Shown piece after piece: positions 45,828 through 55,449 of a stretch of 64,000 nucleotides of DNA. Position numbers and translations under genes: made by a program. This DNA is from CBDHGY01 sp965263325. Its GTDB lineage: Bacteria > Pseudomonadota > Alphaproteobacteria > Caulobacterales > Hyphomonadaceae. The stretch covers positions 1,612,001 through 1,676,000 of the forward strand of contig CBDHGY010000002.1 of assembly GCA_965263325.1 (NCBI GenBank). Direction: 5' to 3'. Within the stretch, counting starts at the first letter, position 1, and the number at the start of each line of letters is the position of its first letter. Under the pieces are notes generated by a model that was given only the letters and a program-made list of their open reading frames with translations, made no database searches and was not told the DNA's origin.

Positions 45828-46565
45828 CTACCTGACCACAGATACGATGGGTCCCATATCGATGCCGTCCTCCTTCCGGTCAATTTCAGGCGCGTAAAGC
45901 CGCGAAATCGATCCATCAAGAAATAGCGCATTCGGCGTTTGCAGTCTGTCACGGAACAACGTGGCAAACTCATGAAACGTCACAAATCCATCTGAAATCG
46001 CAAAATACACAGTCTCACCATCAGCGCTGACACCAACACCGTTTCGGCGTTTACGGCTTGTCCCCTCCGGATTAAACCGCGGGTGCAGCTCGCCATTAAT
46101 GACAAGCATTGGGCCTGACTGTGTCGCGCTTGCCTGGGTGTCCGCGATTTCGAGATAGGCAAGTGTTTCGGTCACCCGTGGCCGGCCGTCTTCACCGATC
46201 GAAAATACACCATTCGGCAGCATGCCGAAATTGCCCGGGCCGGCGCGCGTAACAATGGGTGCAACCTCCTCCCCGCTTTCCTTATACAAACCAACTGGGG
46301 AACGATCTTCAAGGTACATGCCGGCATTCATCGCAAAGATGACGTCGCCGCCATCTGTCTCAACACTTTCGGTGAGGCGGTCAAACTGGCCAATGATCTC
46401 GCCATCAGGATGCGTGTGATGGAGACGTATGTCTGCGCCCGCGCCGAAACTGCAAACTGCGAAAGGATAATCCGCATGGACGATGGTTCGGCAATTTGGA
46501 TCTGGCTGCGACTGCTGTGCGCAAGCAGATACAATGAAAATGATGGCAAATAAAATTCGTCTCAT
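45828..46565 (-). CDS. Phosphodiester glycosidase (DUF2233) lipoprotein
   Basis: A 245-residue envelope protein with signal peptide and lipobox VSAC (Cys15). It matches the NAGPA/DUF2233 family: FAMNAGMYLEDRSPVGLYKESG, a RRNGVGVSADGETVYFAISDG section, and the FLDGSISRLYAPEI motif near the C-terminus with the active-site Asp. Family members hydrolyse phosphodiester sugars in the cell wall or on glycans. It is the last of four genes on this strand, after the ribokinase, but a 43-base gap and different role make a single operon uncertain. Confidence 0.85.
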   Translation of the reverse strand: MRRILFAIIFIVSACAQQSQPDPNCRTIVHADYPFAVCSFGAGADIRLHHTHPDGEIIGQFDRLTESVETDGGDVIFAMNAGMYLEDRSPVGLYKESGEEVAPIVTRAGPGNFGMLPNGVFSIGEDGRPRVTETLAYLEIADTQASATQSGPMLVINGELHPRFNPEGTSRKRRNGVGVSADGETVYFAISDGFVTFHEFATLFRDRLQTPNALFLDGSISRLYAPEIDRKEDGIDMGPIVSVVR

Positions 46566-46608
46566 GCCTTAGCCTCATACACTAAAATGGCAGAAACGAG
46601 GAACACCA

Positions 46609-47460
46609 TCAGAGCAAACGCTCGACATCAGCGAGCAGAGGAAGCGATGGCTGCGCGCCGGCTTTCGTAACGGCGAGCGCGCTGGCCGTTACCGCAAATC
46701 GAAGCGCAGCTTGCAGGTCTTTGCCTGAACATAGCGCAATAGTCAGCGCGGCAGAAAACGTATCTCCCGCGCCTGTTGTATCAACGACGTCGACCTTGGG
46801 TGGTTTAGCGTCTGCGATCTTCTCACCGGCCCGGTAAAGGGCTGCCCCATCGCCGCCAAGCGTGATTGCCACCAGCCTGCCCGCTGACTTTAACTGTTCA
46901 CCGTAAAATTCAGCTTCGCCTTCATTGACGATAATGAGATCGGCGCGATCGATTAACTCGGTTGGCACTGGCAAGGCGGGCGCAAGATTGACGGCGAAAA
47001 AACCCTTAGCCGTTTCTGCTGCATGCATGACAGCGCCGATCGGCGCTTCGAGAACACACAAAACGGCGCTGGTTTCAATCGCCGGCATGTGTTCCGGCAA
47101 CAACGCATCATTTGCGCCCGAGGCCACAATGATCTGGTTCTCGCCCGCATGAGACACGGCAATCAGCGCAACACCCGTCGGCAGATGGGGGACGGTCTTC
47201 ACATCAATCAAGTTTGCACCGCTTTCCCAAAGCAATCTCAGAGCCTCGTCTGCAAACGCATCTTCGCCGACGCGCGCGACCAGCGAAACGTCTGCCCCCA
47301 GCCGCTGCGCGGCAAGCGCCATGTTTGCGCCTTTGCCTCCGGGGTGGCGTTGGAGCGTCGCACCCGTCACTGTTTCGCCGGGAGATGGCAATGCAGTTCC
47401 TGTTGCAACAATGTCGAGATTCACAGATCCCACGACTGTCAGCGATACAGAATTAGACAT
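46609..47460 (-). CDS. rbsK: Ribokinase (PfkB family)
   Basis: Phosphorylates ribose to ribose 5-phosphate. The 283 residues show both PfkB signatures: PGGKGANMALAAQRLGADV near the start, and DTTGAGDTFSAAL with the catalytic Asp near the C-terminus. The ATG at 47460 is preferred to a GTG two codons upstream. It overlaps the nucleoside hydrolase stop by eight bases. Together they would salvage ribonucleosides: the hydrolase releases ribose and this enzyme phosphorylates it. Confidence 0.9.
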   Translation of the reverse strand: MSNSVSLTVVGSVNLDIVATGTALPSPGETVTGATLQRHPGGKGANMALAAQRLGADVSLVARVGEDAFADEALRLLWESGANLIDVKTVPHLPTGVALIAVSHAGENQIIVASGANDALLPEHMPAIETSAVLCVLEAPIGAVMHAAETAKGFFAVNLAPALPVPTELIDRADLIIVNEGEAEFYGEQLKSAGRLVAITLGGDGAALYRAGEKIADAKPPKVDVVDTTGAGDTFSAALTIALCSGKDLQAALRFAVTASALAVTKAGAQPSLPLLADVERLL

Positions 47461-48409
47461 AGGCACCTATCCGTGCGTTCAGGAGTTGATAGATGGCGTC
47501 GCTCGTTTCTACACCTTTATTATTCACGGCCCATTTTATCTCGCCCGCGCCTTCCACGAACTTTGAGTGCCCAAAATAATCACCCTGCTCACTGACAACC
47601 TCAACAGATCCTGATCTAAACTCGAACAAGTCGGGCGCGAGCACATAAGCAATGGTACACGGATCATGGAGCGGGCCTGTTTCCTTTTTTGCATATTTTT
47701 GCTCAAGCCTGTTCATTGACTCCATAAATGTCGCGACATGGGGAGACAAACGCCCACCGGATTTCCGCGCAGCTTCAATGCGTGAGATTTCGTTTCGAAC
47801 CGTATGGGTAAAATCGAGACTGATGACGGTCACAGGAAAGCCGCCCTTGTCGGATCTTTGGAAATCAAAAACAAGTTTGGCAGCATGAGGGTCTGCCCAA
47901 AAATTATACTCAGCGGTACCTGTGATGTTTCCGCCCGCTGCGTCCGCGCCGCCCATAATCACGAGCTCATCGATGCGTGCCCCGATATCTGGCGCAAGCG
48001 CAAAGGCCAGCGCAATGTTTGTGAGCGGGCCTGTGGCCACGAGCTTGACGGGATGCGTCGACGATTGGACTGTGCCGATGATGGCATCGACTGAGTGCCC
48101 CTCGGCGAGCCCGAGTTTCGGATCAAATATCTCAAGCCCTTCCAACCCGGATATCCCATGGAACTCCTCGGCTGATTTCGGTTCGCGCACCAATGGCCTT
48201 GCACAGCCCGCATAGACTCGGACATCCTCGCGGCCGGCCAGCTCGCGCAGGATCCTGGCATTGCGCGCTGTCAATTCCAGTGGAACATTTCCTGCCACGG
48301 TCGTGATCGCCAGAATATCTAGTTCATCGCGCGCAGAAAATGCCAGCGCGAGCATAACGGCATCATCAATACCGGGATCACAATCAATAATAACGGGTCG
48401 CTTCGCCAT
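47453..48409 (-). CDS. Inosine-uridine-preferring nucleoside hydrolase
   Basis: Hydrolyses N-glycosidic bonds of ribonucleosides, giving base and ribose. The 318 residues hold the calcium-binding DCDPGIDDA motif near the N-terminus, then NGP-type segments such as VATGPLTNIALA and MGGADAAGGNITGTAEYNFWADPHAA with ligand residues. The ATG at 48409 is chosen; the upstream frame would add 38 unconserved residues. Coupled by eight-base overlap to ribokinase, forming a two-gene salvage operon. Divergent from glmM. Confidence 0.92.
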   Translation of the reverse strand: MAKRPVIIDCDPGIDDAVMLALAFSARDELDILAITTVAGNVPLELTARNARILRELAGREDVRVYAGCARPLVREPKSAEEFHGISGLEGLEIFDPKLGLAEGHSVDAIIGTVQSSTHPVKLVATGPLTNIALAFALAPDIGARIDELVIMGGADAAGGNITGTAEYNFWADPHAAKLVFDFQRSDKGGFPVTVISLDFTHTVRNEISRIEAARKSGGRLSPHVATFMESMNRLEQKYAKKETGPLHDPCTIAYVLAPDLFEFRSGSVEVVSEQGDYFGHSKFVEGAGEIKWAVNNKGVETSDAIYQLLNARIGAYV

Positions 48410-48547
48410 GTTTACGATCAGAGCGAGGAACGCCAGAGAGCGCAAGACATTGTTGACAAAAGGTATGTACCCAACACCTGTAAACGCCAGCCGAATTGTG
48501 GCATCTCGGATATGGCGTCGCAATTACCAATACGCGGAGGGCAACGC

Positions 48548-49894
48548 ATGGCACGGAAATATTTCGGCACCGATGGAATACGCGGAACCGCTAACAAACC
48601 GCCAATGACACCGGAGATCGCAATGCGGCTCGGTATGGCAGCTGGCCGTTATTTCACCACCGAAAGTGGCCACCGCCACAAAGTTGTGATCGGAAAAGAC
48701 ACCCGCCTGTCTGGATATATGATAGAACCTGCGCTGGTGGCGGGTTTCACATCAGTCGGCATGGACGTAACGCTGTTTGGCCCCCTACCGACGCCTGGTG
48801 TCGCGATGATGACGCGCAGTCTGCGGGCTGATCTCGGCGTAATGATCTCTGCCTCGCATAACGCATTCGAGGACAATGGCATCAAGCTATTCGGGCCGGA
48901 TGGCTACAAACTCTCTGACGAAATTGAACTAGACATCGAAGCCCTGATGGACGGAGAACTGGGGGCTCACCTTGCAAAGCCGAAAGCACTTGGCCGCGTA
49001 AAGCGCGTCGACGATAGCCAGGCTCGCTACATTGAGGTTGTTAAACGCGCCTTCCCGCGTCAGATGCGCTTGTCAGGCCTGCGTGTCGTCGTCGATTGCG
49101 CAAATGGTGCTGCGTACAAAGTTGCGCCCGCCGCACTCTACGAACTTGGCGCGGAAGTGTTTCCGATCGGCGTCGCTCCGAATGGCTTCAACATTAATCA
49201 GGAATGCGGATCGACGGATACGGGCGCTCTTGTAAAAGCCGTTGCCAATCACCGCGCAGACATTGGTATTGCGCTCGACGGTGACGCAGACCGTTGCATT
49301 ATCGTAGATGAAACAGGTGCCATCGTTGATGGTGACCAGCTTATCGGCTTGATTGCGGCGCATTGGAAAAAGCAGAAACGCCTCAATGGCGGCGGCGTTG
49401 TCACGACCGTTATGTCAAACCTTGGGCTAGAGAATTACCTGAAATCTATCAAGCTGAATCTTGAACGCACAAAAGTCGGCGATCGTTACGTTGTCGAGCG
49501 TATGCGCGAAGGCGGGTTTAATGTTGGCGGCGAGCAATCCGGCCACGTCGTCCTCTCTGATTTTGCAACGACCGGAGACGGCCTGATCGCTGCTCTGCAG
49601 GCGCTCGCTGTCATGGTCGAGCGCGATCAACCGCTCTCCAGTGTTGCGCGCGTATTTGAGCCCGTCCCTCAGAAGCTCGTCAATGTTCGCTATGAAAGCG
49701 GGGATCCGCTCACAAACGCGAAAGTCAAAACCGCGATCGCCAATGCCGAAAAACAGTTGAACGGTACGGGGCGCCTTGTGATCCGCAAATCTGGTACCGA
49801 GCCGCTGATCCGTGTCATGGTAGAAGCCGAAGACGAGGCCCTGATGGGCGAAACCGTCGAAAGCGTTGCTGAAGCAGTTCGGAAAGTCAGCTAG
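48548..49894 (+). CDS. glmM: Phosphoglucosamine mutase
   Basis: Interconverts glucosamine 6-phosphate and glucosamine 1-phosphate for cell-wall precursor synthesis. The 448 residues carry the active Ser in ISASHNAFEDNGIK (S103 from the chosen start), the metal loop DGDADR and the phosphate-binding RKSGTEPLIRVMVE near the C-terminus. ATG 48548 is set by GGAGG seven bases upstream. Single gene, divergent from the nucleoside hydrolase. Confidence 0.96.
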   Translation: MARKYFGTDGIRGTANKPPMTPEIAMRLGMAAGRYFTTESGHRHKVVIGKDTRLSGYMIEPALVAGFTSVGMDVTLFGPLPTPGVAMMTRSLRADLGVMISASHNAFEDNGIKLFGPDGYKLSDEIELDIEALMDGELGAHLAKPKALGRVKRVDDSQARYIEVVKRAFPRQMRLSGLRVVVDCANGAAYKVAPAALYELGAEVFPIGVAPNGFNINQECGSTDTGALVKAVANHRADIGIALDGDADRCIIVDETGAIVDGDQLIGLIAAHWKKQKRLNGGGVVTTVMSNLGLENYLKSIKLNLERTKVGDRYVVERMREGGFNVGGEQSGHVVLSDFATTGDGLIAALQALAVMVERDQPLSSVARVFEPVPQKLVNVRYESGDPLTNAKVKTAIANAEKQLNGTGRLVIRKSGTEPLIRVMVEAEDEALMGETVESVAEAVRKVS

Positions 49895-49934
49895 TAAACC
49901 TGCCAAACTACCTTCTTTTTACTTTTTAATACTG

Positions 49935-49970
49935 CCCCAATATGCTGATGGAAGATCAGTTTTATTGGGG
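49935..49970 (+). promoter_or_regulatory. Hairpin covering the ribosome-binding site of the CAP lipoprotein gene
   Basis: Stem CCCCAAT (49935-49941) pairs perfectly with ATTGGGG (49964-49970), and an inner CTGAT/ATCAG stem (49945-49949 with 49955-49959) extends it. The 3' arm ends in the G-run that serves as ribosome-binding site seven to eight bases before ATG 49979. It could be a thermosensor-like or protein-binding control element, or simply a terminator after glmM, though no T-run follows. Confidence 0.5.
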
Positions 49971-49978
49971 GAATAGTT

Positions 49979-50569
49979 ATGAAACGCTCGATGACAGGCG
50001 CAGCCGCTGCGCTCGCGCTCGCTGCATGCAGCAATATACCCGGCATTGGCGGCGCTGTTGGAGCTGACGGATCGCCGGCCCCGTCTGCATCTGGCGACGT
50101 AAATGATGCCTCTGCCGGCGGCGGCTTGCTGGAAGCACATAATGTTGTGCGCGCCCGCAAGGGGGTCCCTCCTCTGACATGGTCGGCTGAGCTTGCGAGC
50201 TATGCGCAGGAATGGGCCGATCACAAAGCCGCAACCACTTGCAGCTCCGGCCACCGCCCGTTCTCGGGTGTGTATGAACAGAAGCATGGCGAGAATCTCT
50301 TCTTCGCCTCAGGCATAGGCTCCCCCAGCGCGCCTACGCGGATGCGCGACGTCACAGCGACGGAAGTTGTTGAGGCCTGGGCGAGTGAAGAGCAATTCTA
50401 TAATTACGCGGCCACTTCCTGCTCCGGCGTTTGCGGCCACTATACGCAGGTTGTGTGGAAAACGACGACCGAAGTTGGCTGCGCGCGTGCCACATGCGGT
50501 GATCAGGCGCAATTCTGGGTCTGCAATTACAGCCCGGCTGGAAACCGCGCGAGCGAGCGCCCCTATTAA
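49979..50569 (+). CDS. CAP/SCP-family (PR-1-like) lipoprotein
   Basis: A 196-residue envelope protein. The N-terminus carries a signal peptide with lipobox LAAC (Cys17), then an Ala/Gly/Ser linker. The mature domain is CAP/SCP: EAHNVVRARKGVPPLTWSAELA, an HGENLF motif, GHYTQVVWKTTTEVGCA and VCNYSPAGN, with His and Glu in the usual cavity positions and four or more cysteines for disulfides. Bacterial members are mostly of unknown role, some lipid- or sterol-binding. An upstream hairpin may control its translation. Confidence 0.9.
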   Translation: MKRSMTGAAAALALAACSNIPGIGGAVGADGSPAPSASGDVNDASAGGGLLEAHNVVRARKGVPPLTWSAELASYAQEWADHKAATTCSSGHRPFSGVYEQKHGENLFFASGIGSPSAPTRMRDVTATEVVEAWASEEQFYNYAATSCSGVCGHYTQVVWKTTTEVGCARATCGDQAQFWVCNYSPAGNRASERPY

Positions 50570-50647
50570 CCTTAAAAAAGTGCTGACCTGAGCGAACGTC
50601 GCACGCATTTTGCATCCATGGCGGGAGTATTCCCCTTAGGAGGCGAA

Positions 50648-51427
50648 ATGATGGACGCGCATTCCCCCAAAGGCCTTGTCGCCATTACATCAGGCGGGCC
50701 GCATGCCTGGATTATGATTAACGCCCTGCGAGATCACTTTGGCGCATTCCCGGTGATTGTCGAGACGCCTGAGCCAGAGCATGTGTTCTGGAAGCGCCGG
50801 CGCCATATGCTGGGCCCGATCAAGGCGATGAGTATGCAGGCCGCGCGGGTTCCCATCAAACTGACAAAGCGCGGCGCAAGCGAGCTGATCGAAGAGATGA
50901 TCGCCGCTCACCAGCTCCAGCCAGAACCGGCCGCAGATATCGAGCCAATCCTCGTGCCAAGCGTGAACGGCAATGAATGCCGGCGCGCCCTGAAAGAGAT
51001 CAATCCGAAAGCGATCTTTGTGGTCTCCACGCGCATGATCTCCCGCCTGACGCTGGGCTGTCTGGATGTGCCCTTCATAAATTATCATTCCGGGATCAAC
51101 CCGGCGTATCGCGGCATGTATGGCGGGTATTTCGCGCTGGCGAATGGCGAGCCGGAAAATTTCGGCGCGACGGTCCACCTCATCGATGAGGGCGTGGACA
51201 CCGGCGACATCCTTTATCAGTCTCAGGTTGAGGTCGACCCGCGCGACACTTTCCATACCTATCTCTGGCGCATTGCGGCGGGCAGCCGCGAGATCGTGAT
51301 ACAGGCGATGGAAGATGCCCTCGCCGGCGAGCTCAAGCCCCACTCCGTGGATATGCCATCAAAGCAATACTTCGCCCCGACGCTCGGCGGTTATGTCTGG
51401 ACGGGTGTGTCTAAGGGCGTTTGGTAG
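50648..51427 (+). CDS. Formyltransferase-family protein
   Basis: A 259-residue protein of the formyltransferase fold that uses 10-formyltetrahydrofolate. The core motif region NYHSGINPAYRGMYGGYFALANGEPENFGATVHLIDEGVDTGDI contains the conserved Asn-His and Asp of the active site. It is shorter than Met-tRNA formyltransferase and lacks its second domain, so the acceptor is another amino compound, such as a nucleotide-sugar amine. AGGAGG is immediately upstream of two adjacent ATGs (50648 and 50651); either may be used. Role unknown here. Confidence 0.8.
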   Translation: MMDAHSPKGLVAITSGGPHAWIMINALRDHFGAFPVIVETPEPEHVFWKRRRHMLGPIKAMSMQAARVPIKLTKRGASELIEEMIAAHQLQPEPAADIEPILVPSVNGNECRRALKEINPKAIFVVSTRMISRLTLGCLDVPFINYHSGINPAYRGMYGGYFALANGEPENFGATVHLIDEGVDTGDILYQSQVEVDPRDTFHTYLWRIAAGSREIVIQAMEDALAGELKPHSVDMPSKQYFAPTLGGYVWTGVSKGVW

Positions 51428-51495
51428 GGCGAATTTAGGGCTGGCCATTTCTCTGAACTTCTCGTAATCGTTAACCATATGCAACGGGTGCGGGA

Positions 51496-53439
51496 ATGGC
51501 TGACAGATACATCTTTGGGGCAAATGGTGTGGTCGAGTCCGAAATGGATGATTTCCAGCTTCACCGCGAGTACCGCTCGTTGGATTGGGAAATAGCCACA
51601 ACTAACCTATTGGGGCTGGTTCTCGCCCTTTCGGCGTCGGTATACTTAGACTCCATTTATCATGAAGGTTTGGCGGTCACTGTCCAACTAACTATTTTGC
51701 TCGTTATCTTCATTAGTATGAGCGTATCATTTCACAGTTTCGCCAAACGGGCTGTTGAACAGCGGCAATTGCCCGGAAGAAGCACGCGTCATTATCTGGA
51801 AAAGTTCGAGCAAAATGAGGAGGAACTCGATCCTAACTTTCTTCCGCATCGTCATATAACTGGCTTTGGAGCTGCAGTCTTTCTTCTCTTCTGCGCGTTC
51901 GTCGCATTTGCCGCTATTCTTGGGCACATAAATCATGGACACTTTCGAATTCCAGGATGGTTCGGTCTCGTAATTGTAGCATGCGTTTGTGCTGGCTTAC
52001 TTGGGTTGATCAGTGCACCGCGCTTAACTGACTTCTCAGTTTTCAACTCTTTGTATGGCGCAGCACGTAGCAGCACAGCCTTCTTAGACCCTCTAGGGAG
52101 GAGACTGAGTCAAATCGATAGCTGGCTGGTTTTTATCGTCGCACCGACGGTTGGCGCAACTCAAAATACCTGGCAGAAAAGATACGCGATACTGTTTGGA
52201 AATTTGCTTTCAGCATCGCTATTCGCATGGTTTGCCCCACCATTAATCGCCTTAGCTTGTGTTTCGTGGGCGGTCCTCTCGGCTATAGCAACGGCTCGAA
52301 GGTGGTCGTGGATTGAAGCCGATAGAGACGAACTGCTTCGTAGCACAGAAACTGAAGCGCCATCCCTTAGAATCGGAACTCAACAGGATTTAAGAGACGA
52401 GGCTTTGCTCGCACTCTTGTTCCTCGTTTTGGTACTCCCTCTCGGGATGAGACAAATCCACATTCTAAGCGATTTTACCGCCTTCATTGCCAACAAGTCC
52501 GAAAGCAATAACTATTTTGCCTGGACAGGTTTTTTTGGAGTCGAACTTGTAAAAGCGCTGCCTTTTATAGACTGGTCAGACATATACGGGGCGACGGGTT
52601 ATACATCAATTAAGTCAGGTACAGCTGTTGCTGAACATACCGTTTTTGGATCTCGGGTTATCATAGATCTCGTATTCTTGGCATCGATACTCCAAGCGAT
52701 CTCCATTTCTGTATCTCTAGCAAAACACAAAAAGCGCTTTCTTACTCCGGGATCCGGAGTAAATAAGCTCGACCCGCGAATAGAAAAGACTGAACTCGCA
52801 AAATTAGTGAAAGATCAAAACTCCAAAGGCGGTTGGGAATTCCGCAAAGAAATTTCGCAGTACCAACATTATGACACCAAAAGACTATCTTATCTTAGGT
52901 TAAAGACGAGAAACTCAACATCAAAAAGGGATCAGCGGGTGCATGCGGTCGTTAAGGAAATTTTCTCGCGTACTAATCAAGCATTCTCATCCCCAAACGA
53001 ACTGCTGAGACAAGAAGCCGAAAAGAGTAAGCCAAGTATTTCTGTTCTTATGGACTTACTTGACAATGTAGAACGGCTGGACGTTGTCGATCTAGATGAA
53101 CTGGTAATCGTACGTAGAAATCTCAATTGGAAAGGGGGTATTGAAGCAGCTCGAAAAAGAGTGGTCAGACTTATGGTCCACGCAACTGCTATTTCTCCTG
53201 ATCGCGCGAAAGCACTGGCTAACATCTTAGCAGGGGAAAACGTCGACAGCCTATCCTCAATTCGCCTGATCGTGCTGAAGGAGATAAAAAATGCCGCAAC
53301 AGCTAAATCTCTTGAAAAAGAACTAAGGCGGGTGGCTTTGCACGATCCTGCAGATTCACTGAAGTCCAAAGCTATTCAGATATTGAAGAAGCACAACTTG
53401 GCTATCATTGATCAAGAACAATTTGATAACGCTGCCTAG
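51496..53439 (+). CDS. Orphan 647-residue membrane protein with helical cytoplasmic tail
   Basis: I recognise no family. The N-terminal 410 residues hold about eight hydrophobic segments (near 35-52, 60-78, 122-143, 154-174, 232-265, 301-316 and 387-407, with one weaker). The remaining 240 residues are charged and helical, with repeated Leu/Lys/Glu helices like a HEAT or coiled-coil domain. The gene is visibly richer in A and T than its neighbours and uses more A/T-ending codons, which suggests it was acquired. A weak GGG precedes the ATG. It lies between a formyltransferase and an SDR, both unrelated. Confidence 0.75.
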   Translation: MADRYIFGANGVVESEMDDFQLHREYRSLDWEIATTNLLGLVLALSASVYLDSIYHEGLAVTVQLTILLVIFISMSVSFHSFAKRAVEQRQLPGRSTRHYLEKFEQNEEELDPNFLPHRHITGFGAAVFLLFCAFVAFAAILGHINHGHFRIPGWFGLVIVACVCAGLLGLISAPRLTDFSVFNSLYGAARSSTAFLDPLGRRLSQIDSWLVFIVAPTVGATQNTWQKRYAILFGNLLSASLFAWFAPPLIALACVSWAVLSAIATARRWSWIEADRDELLRSTETEAPSLRIGTQQDLRDEALLALLFLVLVLPLGMRQIHILSDFTAFIANKSESNNYFAWTGFFGVELVKALPFIDWSDIYGATGYTSIKSGTAVAEHTVFGSRVIIDLVFLASILQAISISVSLAKHKKRFLTPGSGVNKLDPRIEKTELAKLVKDQNSKGGWEFRKEISQYQHYDTKRLSYLRLKTRNSTSKRDQRVHAVVKEIFSRTNQAFSSPNELLRQEAEKSKPSISVLMDLLDNVERLDVVDLDELVIVRRNLNWKGGIEAARKRVVRLMVHATAISPDRAKALANILAGENVDSLSSIRLIVLKEIKNAATAKSLEKELRRVALHDPADSLKSKAIQILKKHNLAIIDQEQFDNAA

Positions 53440-53575
53440 CCATCAAATTGAAACCCCAGAAGGACATGAGTTTTTCTACATTCCTCCATCCAGTTCGTGC
53501 CACCTCCCCCTCACCTCTCCCTTGACATCTGCGACGTCGCACCTGCCATAAACCTACAAAATATGGGAGGAATTC

Positions 53576-54472
53576 ATGGTTGATCTGAGCGGAAAAATCG
53601 CGGTCATAACCGGCGCAGCCAGCGGCATCGGCCTTGCTGGCGTGGAGGTGTTCACCGCAGCGGGGGCGAAAGTCGTCGCCGGTGACATACAGGATGAAAA
53701 AGGCGCGGCGCTGGAGGCCCGCTTTGGAGCCGATACGGTCTCTTACGTTCATTGTGATGTCACCCAGATGGATGATCTTAAAAATTTGATGCAGCATGCG
53801 AGCGATCATTTTGGCGGGCTCGACATTCTCTGGAACAATGCCGGGTCCGGCGGCACGCCCACCGGCGTTGAGGATCTCGACCTTGAAGGCTATGATTTTA
53901 CAATGGATTTGCTGCTGAAACAGGTTTTCGCCGGCACTCATTTCGCTATTCCGCACATGAAGGCACGCGGCGGCGGATCAGTTATCAATACATCCTCCAT
54001 CAGCGCTGTGTGCGCGGGCTATGCGCCGATCACCTATTCTGTCGCCAAGAAAGGCGTCGCGCATTTCTCTCGCCTTGCTGCAGCCGAACTGACGCGTCAG
54101 GGGATCCGTGTGAACGCTGTCTTGCCAGGCTTTATCGCGACATCGATCTTCGGTGCCTCGCTTGGCATGGCGCGCGAACAGGCTGACCAGATCGCTGAAT
54201 TGGTGGCGCAATCTGGCGCTGCGATGCAGCCGGCCGGGCGCACGGGCAAGGGTGAGGACATTGCGAACATGGCAGCGTTTCTGGCCTCAGACGATGCAAG
54301 CTTTATCACCGGTCAGGAAATCGTCATCGATGGCGGGATCACCGTTGGCCCGCCGCATAGCTGGCAAGACCCGGAGATTGCCGCCGCGAGTAATCCGATC
54401 CTGAAAGCCCTCGGGATCACCTATGATCAGGCGCAGGAAATGCGCGCCGCAGCGGCCAACGGCACCGATTAG
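53576..54472 (+). CDS. Short-chain dehydrogenase/reductase
   Basis: A 298-residue NAD(P)-dependent oxidoreductase of the SDR superfamily. The cofactor motif is TGAASGIG, followed by the NNAG motif, the catalytic Ser in NTSSISA and the YSVAK Tyr-Lys pair. The C-terminal extension (SWQDPEIAAASNPILKALG) is longer than usual. GGGAGGAATTC precedes the ATG. Substrate unknown. The adjacent glutathione-transferase-like gene, 80 bases downstream, may be cotranscribed and could suggest detoxification (inference). Confidence 0.88.
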   Translation: MVDLSGKIAVITGAASGIGLAGVEVFTAAGAKVVAGDIQDEKGAALEARFGADTVSYVHCDVTQMDDLKNLMQHASDHFGGLDILWNNAGSGGTPTGVEDLDLEGYDFTMDLLLKQVFAGTHFAIPHMKARGGGSVINTSSISAVCAGYAPITYSVAKKGVAHFSRLAAAELTRQGIRVNAVLPGFIATSIFGASLGMAREQADQIAELVAQSGAAMQPAGRTGKGEDIANMAAFLASDDASFITGQEIVIDGGITVGPPHSWQDPEIAAASNPILKALGITYDQAQEMRAAAANGTD

Positions 54473-54555
54473 GATCTCTTCACTTAAACTTAAGCAGGCT
54501 TGCCAAGCAGGCCTGCAATCCCCTTATGTGTCCGCAGCAATGAAGGAGCGCTGGA

Positions 54556-55449
54556 ATGGCTGAGCAGAACGAATACGTCCCCCCGAAAGTCTGGACATGG
54601 GACAAGGAAAGCGGCGGGCGATTTGCGAATATCAATCGACCGATCTCAGGTGCCACTCATGAAAAAGAGCTCCCCGTTGGAAAACACCCGTTACAGCTCT
54701 ATTCGCTCGGAACACCGAACGGGGTGAAGGTCACTGTGATGCTCGAGGAGCTTCTCGCGGCAGGCCATACGGGCGCAGAATATGATGCGTGGCTGATAAA
54801 TATTGGCGAGGGTGATCAATTCTCATCGGGTTATGTAGCGCTGAACCCGAATTCGAAAATCCCGGTGATGGCGGACCACTCAGTTGCCGGTGAGCCCCAG
54901 CGGGTATTTGAATCCGCGTCGATCCTTTTGTATCTGGCCGAGAAGTTCGGAGCATTCCTGCCGAGTGATCCGCGAAAGAAAACAGAGGCCATCTCCTGGC
55001 TCATGTGGCAAATGGGCAGCGCGCCATATCTTGGCGGCGGATTTGGGCACTTCTACGCCTACGCGCCCTATAAGATGGAATATCCCATCAACCGCTTTGC
55101 GATGGAAGTGAAGCGTCAACTTCACGTCCTCGATACCCACCTCGCCGATAATGAATATATGGCGGGCGATGAGCTTTCAGTGGCTGATTTCGCGATCATG
55201 CCCTGGTACGGCGCGCTCGCGAAGGGGCTTCTCTATGAGTCCGCAGAATTCCTCGCTGTTCACGAATACACTCATGTGAACCGATGGACGGATATGCTGA
55301 TGCAGCGCGAGGGCTTCAAGCGCGGGCGGATGGTCAACCGTCCTTATGGTGATCCGGCAAGCCAGCTACTTGAACGCCACGACGCCTCGGACTTTGACAC
55401 CAAAACGCAAGATAAAATCCTTGCGGCGAAAGAAGCCGAAGGAAGCTAG
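54556..55449 (+). CDS. yghU: YghU-like glutathione-dependent disulfide-bond oxidoreductase
   Basis: A 297-residue glutathione S-transferase-fold protein of the YghU/YfcG group, which reduces disulfides with glutathione and has low transferase activity. The N-terminal arm (YVPPKVWTWDKESGGRFANINRPI) and the thioredoxin-like half with NPNSKIPVM and ES-ASILLYLAEKFG are typical, as is WLMWQMGSAPYLGGGFGHFYAYAP in the helical half. GGAG lies before the ATG. Follows the SDR gene on the same strand. Confidence 0.9.
   Translation: MAEQNEYVPPKVWTWDKESGGRFANINRPISGATHEKELPVGKHPLQLYSLGTPNGVKVTVMLEELLAAGHTGAEYDAWLINIGEGDQFSSGYVALNPNSKIPVMADHSVAGEPQRVFESASILLYLAEKFGAFLPSDPRKKTEAISWLMWQMGSAPYLGGGFGHFYAYAPYKMEYPINRFAMEVKRQLHVLDTHLADNEYMAGDELSVADFAIMPWYGALAKGLLYESAEFLAVHEYTHVNRWTDMLMQREGFKRGRMVNRPYGDPASQLLERHDASDFDTKTQDKILAAKEAEGS

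Noticed and set aside
45734..45973. 79-residue cysteine-rich frame overlapping the DUF2233 gene
   Set aside because: It lies in another frame of a well-supported gene and has no family pattern.
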